Part shown: positions 56,321 through 64,000 of the stretch, one piece after another
Layout of the letters: the number at the start of each line of letters is the position of its first letter
Numbering within the stretch: the first letter of the stretch is position 1
Program-made: the position numbers and the translations under genes
Assembly: GCA_963070105.1 (NCBI GenBank)
Contig: OY718803.1
Span: 8,103,823 to 8,167,822, forward strand
Reading direction: 5' to 3'
Length of the DNA stretch: 64,000 bases
Source of the DNA: Litomosoides sigmodontis
Taxonomy: Eukaryota > Nematoda > Chromadorea > Rhabditida > Onchocercidae
Notes under the pieces: generated by a model
The model's input: only the letters and a program-made list of their open reading frames with translations
What the model was told of the DNA's origin: nothing
Databases searched by the model: none

Positions 56321-59300
56321 AGTTCACGCGTTTCAATTTTCATTATTCACAAAATATGAAAAATTTTTTAAAAAATTCCACAATTATTTCTTATCAGTGT
56401 GAAAACGCCAAATAATTTGCGTAAATTTCAACATCATAAATTTATGATAGCAAATGTTAAGAGGAATAGCACAGCTTACAGTACGAATTATAATTAGTGA
56501 TATCAAAAATACGACATCAGTTGCAGAAGTAGTAATAACTGTAGCAAGTAATATCAGTTGCCCTTGATTTAATTAACATCTTCTCCCTTATCAACGATTA
56601 CGGAAACTGTATGCCAATTATTAGCATCACCGGAAATCTGTTTTTTGATGTAAGATCTCACCGCTGCAACAGATGCATTGATTAATTTCATTTGAAATTC
56701 CATTACTGTACTAGTAAAAATTTATTACTCATTTTTGCAATTATCATAAAGGTGTAAGACGCGCGCTCATTCCATTTTTTACAAAAAATGATCAAAAAAT
56801 TTAATTAGTATTGAAATTTTGGTTAAAGTAACGTTTGATGATAGTGCACCTTTTCCAGGCTACCGCTACTAAGGGTGAGGCGTAATATGTCGTAGAAATT
56901 ATTTTCTTGCTTTCTCCTTCTTCCTATTTCACCCATTCTCTCTCATCTTTTTCTCCCTCTTTTGATTATTATCAGTTCTTATCACTTTGCCGTTTCATCT
57001 TTTGTATTATCATTTCATAGAAAATTCACTTTGTGCTCAATTGGCCTAGATTATTATTTATTATTGTCGTTTTTCACCATTATTATCACTGTTCATCACC
57101 ATTATTATGAACCGTAACCAGTAATTTTAATAGCGACAATGCCGCCACGACTAATATTACACCAATAATAATTAAAATAACGATAACGGTAATGGTGATG
57201 TTGATGATGATAATAGCAATAAACAACAGTAAATTATAACAAATAGAAAACGGTAGCAATTGATAATTAATAATAATTATTATTATTAATAATAATAAAT
57301 AGTAACAGGAAGTATACGGTGAGAGTGGTGGTGACAAGCATAATTTGGATAGATGGACGGGTGGGTGGATGGATATCTTCGATTGCTCCTAATGTCAAAC
57401 AATCAAATGAGCTAGTTATTAAGTAAATCAACTAGTTAATCAGAATAGTAAACGTGGACAAATCGGTAAGCGACAATGACATGACAGGTGGAAAATTTCT
57501 TAATGCTAAATTTCACGCATACGTACGTCCGTGTGATGAGGGAAGGGAAATTAATCGTTGCTTAAGGAGCGTGAAGGATGGCGGTGGCGGTGGCGGTAAT
57601 GCAGTGAGTGAAATATTTGATGAAATTTTTAATTCATTTCTGGACGTCGACATTTGACCAGAAGCGAGATGCTAATGACTAACTTCACGACGACAAATTT
57701 ACATAAACTGCCAAAACGCTTGCAAAATGATACTGCTCCTCCACAGGACAAATTAATTTGCTCGATCCTGTGATTGCATCAGCAATTAATTATGGAAAAA
57801 AATTTTAAAACGAAATAGCAATCATGCAGTGTATGCAGCACGAACAAATTCTCACGTTTGCATTGAAGGATGAACGAAGATTTTTATGCACAAATTTTAT
57901 TTAATGAATGCGAACAGCTTACTTGAAACTCTTCCCCCCTCCTCATCTTCCCTCTCTCTCACTCTCTCTCTCCCTTTACCTGAAAACAAGGAATTAAAGT
58001 TGTTCCAAAAATGACATGCTGGAAATAAATTATAAAACAACTGGAAAACATTCCACGACGTGGTAGATTTCTTTCAATTTTAATATTTCAAATCACTCAT
58101 TTGTGATGCGACAAATTTTATTTTCATTTTGATTTTCCTCCTTCCTCGCTTTTTCTTTTGTTCTTTGTTTTTTCAAACGCTTAACACTTGCAGCTAATTG
58201 GAGTGAAAAATATGACAAAAAAGGAAATATCAAGAAATTTCACAACACACAAACAGAAACAACATGTAATAACTTGTGATGAATTTCATCAAAAAATAAT
58301 AAAATTTGAAGAATTTCATATCTCTCATGAGAGATACGAACTTCTTAAAAGAGAAGAAACATTTGCCTACGTCAACGCTTCCACGCGTTGATATGACTTG
58401 AAGATGATGTGCAATTGTCCAGGTTACGGAAAGGAAGAGGTGTGGAAAAGAAAAATGAAAAGTGAAAAGGTATGGAAGCGGTCGAAGTGAATTCAGGGAT
58501 TATTTTAAAACTACGAGTAAAAAGTGTAAATGCTTGGATGTGTAATGCGGCGTGGTGTTATTACACGTTGGGTTGAGTATTGCTTAATTATCCCAGGGGA
58601 AATCCCACAATTCAGGCTATCCAACCATCTATTTCAGCGATAGCAAACAATAGGAGAAGCGGAAGAAATTTGCAATGTTTCAAAAAATTAAACGCTAAAT
58701 GCTACGTGCTACACGTGCTACACGCATACGAATGCATTTATTGTTAGCAACTTTTACAATTATTTTAAATAATAAATAAATTAATTTGTAAGCGTTGAGT
58801 GCACTAATTAATTGCTTTCACTTCTCATTAATTACTCTGTTTCAACAGTTTGGTTAAAATCTGATGCACTTACAACTGTTTTAAGCCATTTAAATTAAAA
58901 CTATTGACAATTTCATTGATAAATGCAATAAACTAAATCAAATGGAGGGATTTCATAATTTATTTGCATTCACCTTTTGTTTCAGTTACACTTACGAAAA
59001 CTATTACAGGCAACCTTTAGGCTAATTGTTTAAGAAGAATTTTTGAGTTAAATTAAAAAATTACGAAAAAGTATTTCACTCTGTCGGCATCCTTTCATCA
59101 ATGAAAATGTCAAGTGATTGTCGTGAAACAATTCATTTGCTCGTTGTAGCAAATTGCAGCAATTTAGACAATAATTCTTGAAAAATTTTTACTGATAACT
59201 ATTGCATTCTAAGTTGAAATGTAAATTTAAAAATCTCCCATCAAAAGAGGTAGCGCAGTAATGAGAAAATGAACGCTAAACAAATTATTGTATGCATGTC

Positions 59301-59809
59301 AATTTCATGATAAGCATGTGCAGTTGTAAATTTTTGAAAATTTTCAACAAATTTTTGATGATTTTTTAGGCAAATGAATCTTTGATTATCTCTCAATGAA
59401 ATATCATAGAGGAAAAATGCAAATAATTTATGCAAAATATAAAAATCAAAATAATTTATGCAAAATATAAAAATTGGCTAAACAAATTAACCACACCTAT
59501 GAAAACAAATATGATAATAGTATTAGTGGTATTAGTAGGAAAGGAAGAAAAAAATATTCTTGTGAAAATTCAAATTTTATTCCTGAATTAAAGCAAATCG
59601 TTTCGCTGTGATTTAATTTTTACGACGAGGAAATGTTGTTGAAAAAATTCCAAAATACACATAGCATGCATACATGCAAATATTCTTAACAGACCCTAAA
59701 AGAATATTTTGATTGATAAAAATAGCCATATAAATTAAATTTATTGGTAGTCTCGGTGTGTGAAGCGACAACAAAGATTCCTGCTCATCAAGCTTTTCTC
59801 TTTCTTTCT

Positions 59810-59847
<38 letters not shown>

Positions 59848-61389
59848 TTTCTTTTGATCGTCTAATAAATGGAGAAGAAAAGTATGTGTATTTCTTTCTT
59901 TTTTAAAATTTTACGGAGTGAAATTTTTCTAGGATTTATTGATAAAAATCGAAATTTTATTCTTCTTGTATTCGCTGCTTTTTTTTTAGTTGAAGCATTT
60001 TATGCATTTAAAGATAGTAAGTAGTTAAGTAATGAAAAAAAACTTTGGAAAAAAATTTCTATAGCTTTTTTCTCTCTCTCATCTTTTCATTGATGATAAT
60101 TTTAATGAATTTCACGGGAAAGTGAGAAATTTAAAAAAAAAACGATGTCAAAAATTGAACTCGCAATAAACGAATACTCGAGCAAACCATGTTTTTATTG
60201 ATAGCATGTGGAGTGAAGCGGAAAAGATTCCAACTCTCACATGGCCATTTTAATTTCCCAGTTAGCCAATTTTAAACTGGCAAAGACTGATTCAGCTAAA
60301 ATAATATTCAATTAAAACTTTTTGCGACATCAACACAGCAAGTGATGCGCTAACATGCTATAAACATACTTATCATTGGGAGTGTCGTAGAAATTAATTT
60401 TTCACTTTCTTTAATTTCTAAGGATTAAGTAATTAGCTCCGACAAAGTGAAATGAAACTTTCCAATGCTAATGGCTCGCAACTGCAATCAAGCGGTTCCA
60501 TTTTTTTTCACATTAAACGACAAATAATTATAGGTTTTAGTTTCAATGGAAAATTCAAAAGTATTTTTTTGAAAAAGGCATAAAAATATGAAAATAAACT
60601 TTTTCATAATTTCAAAACAAGTAAAAAATGCAGTTAGCAGAAAATTTCACGTTTAAAGTAAAATTTTAATGCATTAAATCAGTTCATATTACAGTACGCA
60701 TGAAAGATTTTCACTTTTTGACTTCAACACACAATTCACAACAGTAAATTATGAAATAATTTTCGTTGAAGCGATTACAGTAATATTACATTCCGTAATT
60801 ACAGTAACCAGTGAGCTGAAAGTTAACTTTCTACCAATACTGTATTAATTATTACATAAATATAGAACGCACGAAATGCACGTTTTTTTTTGCAATTTTT
60901 TAATTTCAACAAACAATAAGGTCGAAATCCTACTTTTAAATGCGTTGAAATTTCAACTAAATGGAAGAAGCAATTTAGTTTCAAATTGTCTTTTTAGACT
61001 TTTCCGTCTTCCTTATTTACTACTCTTTCATTTTCCTTAGCAAAATGATATAATTTTCAGAAATTCAATAAACTCCTTCTTCGAAATAATACTCGAGTAA
61101 CGCCTATTGCATTCAAATTAATTTCTGCTAATTTCTGCTAGTCGCTCCTTCAAGTTTAACTTTAATAACAAGCCTAACTTCACCTCATAAGTCCCTTTTC
61201 TTCTTGTATCACACTGCTTCTAAAGCAATTGAAACATTTCTCTTTTCACGAAAACAAAATCATCAATTTACTAATGCCATCATACGTTTGCATCTAGAAA
61301 TTTCGAAAATTTTATTAGTACTGCAAATCAAAAAAAAGGACTGAAATTGTTTCTAGCATAGTTGCAATGATGTAAAACTTTCGATAAAT
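56321..61389. other. Intergenic region upstream of the glutamate receptor
   Basis: No gene supported in 5 kb. It contains an (AAT/ATT)n palindromic patch at about 57257-57300, a CT-rich patch at about 57943-57972 and the (CT)n tract at 59812. Open frames at 57454-57657 and 58188-58391 have no domain. Receptor promoter elements would be expected here, but none is recognisable. Confidence 0.5.
59812..59841 (+). repeat. (CT)n microsatellite
   Basis: Uninterrupted CT run. Confidence 0.95.
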
Positions 61390-62556
61390 TTACATAATTA
61401 TGCATTTCACTGGAATTCGAGGATTACGACAGAGTAGCCAATTTGGCAGTTTTATTTTCCATTTTGGAAATTTTCGTCTGGCACCGGAACATGACGGTAG
61501 TGGTGGCAACAAATCCAACTCATCCGATGCGGAATCACCGTCAATTTCCACTTCATCTGTTAACCTTAAAATTGTTTTTTTAAAAATTGATGATTCAGAG
61601 ACAATCATATGTGGCAGAAATTTGCCACACATATTTCATCATAGTTGCTGGAGACATCGATGGAGGCAATTTGTAAAATAAGTGGATATTTCAGTGGTTT
61701 ATTGAGGAATGAAACTTACCAAAAATCAATAGTGCCATCTTTACACCTAAAAGCTATTTAAGCATTTACTAAAATGTTAATTACCTGGAAAATTCTCCTT
61801 GATTACGTGATATGCACGATCCTCCTAACGCATCCTTATTTAATCTCTCACGCAAACAGTCACCAGTCGTATCGACGGCAGTGTTACAGTGATCAGTCAA
61901 CGGTACGTCAAGTATCGGATCCGATCCGAGCTCACAGTTTCTCAGTATCTGATGAAAATCATTATCAGCCAATGTGAACTGTGCGTAATCTTCCGCTAAA
62001 ACACGAAATGTTCCTGAAAATAACAATTTAAAATTTATTAAACTTATCATAAATTTCAACATTCAATTCAAATGCAATTTATGAATTTAGTTAGTTAAAA
62101 ATTTTTAATTTTTGATAAAGTGTATAATAATTTATAATTTGTTGTAAAAATTGACAATTCACTCATTTATAGCTTAAAACGCACAAAAAAACGGAAAAAA
62201 AAATTTCAAGTAGAATTTCCATCATTTCAAATTTTTCTTTTTGCAAATTGCAAAAAATTTTCAAATCAATTTTAAAAATGAATGCAATCATTGCAAATCG
62301 TAGCTTTTGCACAGAGCAACAGCACTGAAAAAATATTTCGTTGTAGAATTCAACATCAAAATATATTAAATTAAAATTTAAAATTGCAAAAAGAGAAGGA
62401 AATCTTTGGCAGTTTAAAAATAATGTTATTAAGAATCGTTGAAAATAAGAAAAAAAAAAAACCATTTCTTCTCTTCGATGGATTACTGCAAACGACGGGA
62501 CTGCTCGAATTGCTGCTGCTTATCACCGCCGTAGACGATGATGCTACTGCACTCAT
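61390..62556 (-). CDS. Unidentified three-exon gene, 165 aa
   Basis: Minus-strand exons 62556-62463, 62013-61785 and 61564-61390 join in phase (1, 2) to a stop TAA. Acceptors are TTTGTAG before the ATG, TTTTCAG and TTTTAAG; the donors are GTTTTT (poor) and GTAATT. The first exon is Ser-rich (MSAVASSSTAVISSSNSSS). Exon 2 encodes TFRVLAEDYAQFTLADNDFH and a four-Cys stretch including CELGSD, DHCNT, GDCLRER and GGSCIS. Exon 3 has an acidic segment (DEVEIDGDSASDELDLLPPL) and a basic, Trp-containing end (RRKFPKWKIKLPNWLLC). There is no signal peptide or membrane segment, so an intracellular product is likely. I do not recognise a domain. The ATG could be internal if further exons lie upstream beyond the visible acceptor. 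Confidence 0.58.
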
Positions 62557-64000
62557 CGCTCTCACTCCTACAAATTATTTTAATTTCAATTGAAAAATTA
62601 AATTTGAAATTATTGCAGTTGTCGAAATTGTAATTGAAAATTTATAAGCTTGAAAATTATTTTAAGGAAAAAAAGGATAAAATTGTGATAATTGTCAAAA
62701 AGAATGTGATAAAAAATTTTATAAAATTTCTACATCAAATATTTATCACCGTAATTTTGAGACGAAAAAAATCAATTACGACTATATAATTAATTTTCTT
62801 TCCCCGTCTTACTACATAATTTTCAAAAGTACACGTTTTAGGACATAAATACATCGATCATAAAAGTATCATTTAATTCGTTTATGTAATTTTTAGCATT
62901 AAGAGAAACAACAAAAAAGGGTGCAAAAAGAGAAGCAGAAAATTTGAATTTTTCAGGAAAATTTTAGTCGAATTGAGTGAGCGATGTAAGACTAGCAGTT
63001 TTACAAAAGGAAAAAATAAATAATTACAAAAAAAAGAACTTCGTAAAATGTTGTGTGATAAATATGAAAATTTGTCCGCAAAAACGCTCTTTTTTTTTCT
63101 CCCTTTTTTTTTGCTAAATTTCAATGAACATTGAAATTTCTACATTAAACAAGAGAAGAAAAAAAATGTAGAAAACAGATATGTCATGAAAATGATGAAA
63201 TGGTTAGAATGGAAGAATTGATATTCATGGCAGGAAAAAAAATGTTATGATACGTCTTACTTTTCTCTCTCCCTCCCTCCCTCCCTCTCTCTCTCTCTCA
63301 TTATGATAAATAAAATAAACAATATTGAAAGCAAAGATTTATTTGAACTATAAAATAGAAAAAATCGAAAAAAAAAGTATAAAAATGCCACCGAAAGAAT
63401 AAGCCTCTTGCTTAGCACTCACAAGTTTCCAATTCGCAATTCTATCATAGCCAGTGGCCAGTGGCCAGTGGCCAGTGTTTTGAGATTTGTTAGGAAAAGA
63501 AAACTGCGTTGGAACCAATCAGTAAGTCTTGTAATTGAAGAAGGAAAAAATTATTTTTTTTTAAATCTCCATAAAATTAATTGTATTGAATTTAAATCGA
63601 ATTAAAATATTCCTACATCTATTAACTTCATGTAACAGTGTTTCAGATATTCCAATATTCTATTAATATTTTAGTATCGTTAAAGTAATTGGATTAATAT
63701 TTCTAACAAAAGTAAAAACCATCGCTTAATCAATGATATTAAATAAAAAAACGGTTTTTATATTCAAAAATTATTAAATTGTAGTTTGAATTTAAGCATT
63801 TAAAAAATTCATAATTTTTGAAATATTAAACATGGCAAATTTATTTTCCACTTTTTTTTAAAGAAGTCTTTTAAGCTTCTCACATTAATGATATATTGAA
63901 AATTCTAACTGTCAATCTCACACGTTCCATTTACTATTTAACGTGGTACGACCTTAAATTGAACTGTCTTATCGCTATTTTTTTTTCACTTTCCTAATTT
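62557..64000. other. Right end of window, no gene seen
   Basis: Very AT-rich, with a CT/CCCT tract at about 63261-63299. No coding sequence supported. Confidence 0.5.
63451..63477 (+). repeat. CCAGTGG tandem repeat
   Basis: Four near-perfect copies of the 7-base unit CCAGTGG. Confidence 0.95.

Overview
The window is nuclear DNA of a nematode, most likely a filarial or related spirurid worm; the species cannot be fixed by reading alone. The evidence is AT-rich sequence, short exons, acceptors of TTTTCAG / TTTGCAG type, GTAAGT-like donors, many microsatellites, and nematode gene families such as a transthyretin-like protein and CBF-beta/BRO-1. None of the supported gene models is a long uninterrupted ORF; all were rebuilt by joining exons by eye with phase checks.

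Layout. (1) 5-1448 (+): four-exon gene for mitochondrial ribosomal protein mL54, with a fragment of nuclear 28S rRNA lying inside its second intron. (2) 6210-8372 (+): four-exon CBF-beta homologue (bro-1), partner of RUNX transcription factors. (3) 10942-12343 (-): three-exon secreted transthyretin-like (TTL) protein. (4) 15.5-41.6 kb (+): the most striking region, a same-strand tandem array of one small secreted protein family. Eight copies are intact (16.2, 18.4, 23.7, 26.3, 30.1, 32.7, 36.5 and 40.8 kb) and at least three are broken (21.2-21.6, 34.3-35.0, 38.8 kb). Every intact copy has three coding exons with the same intron phases (2, then 0), a signal peptide ending near the exon-2 start, a conserved core (SFNxNxAGxN / SLNNNAN), a variable Gly/Ala/Gln-rich middle and an aromatic tail ending in Gly. 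I do not recognise this family. (5) 44984-45248 (-): last exons of a single-pass membrane protein, not identified. (6) 48562-56320 (-): a group I-like metabotropic glutamate receptor (MGL-2 type) of about 15 exons. (7) 61390-62556 (-): three-exon gene of unknown function. The rest is intergenic or intronic DNA with microsatellites and some repeats.

The array grew by duplicating units that include upstream DNA: a conserved block about 0.4-0.9 kb before several start codons recurs, and the pair at 26.3 + 30.1 kb with its spacer is echoed at 36.5 + 38.8 kb. The products look like exported structural material (sheath, eggshell or cuticle matrix) or Gly/Tyr-rich peptides, but this is inference from composition only.
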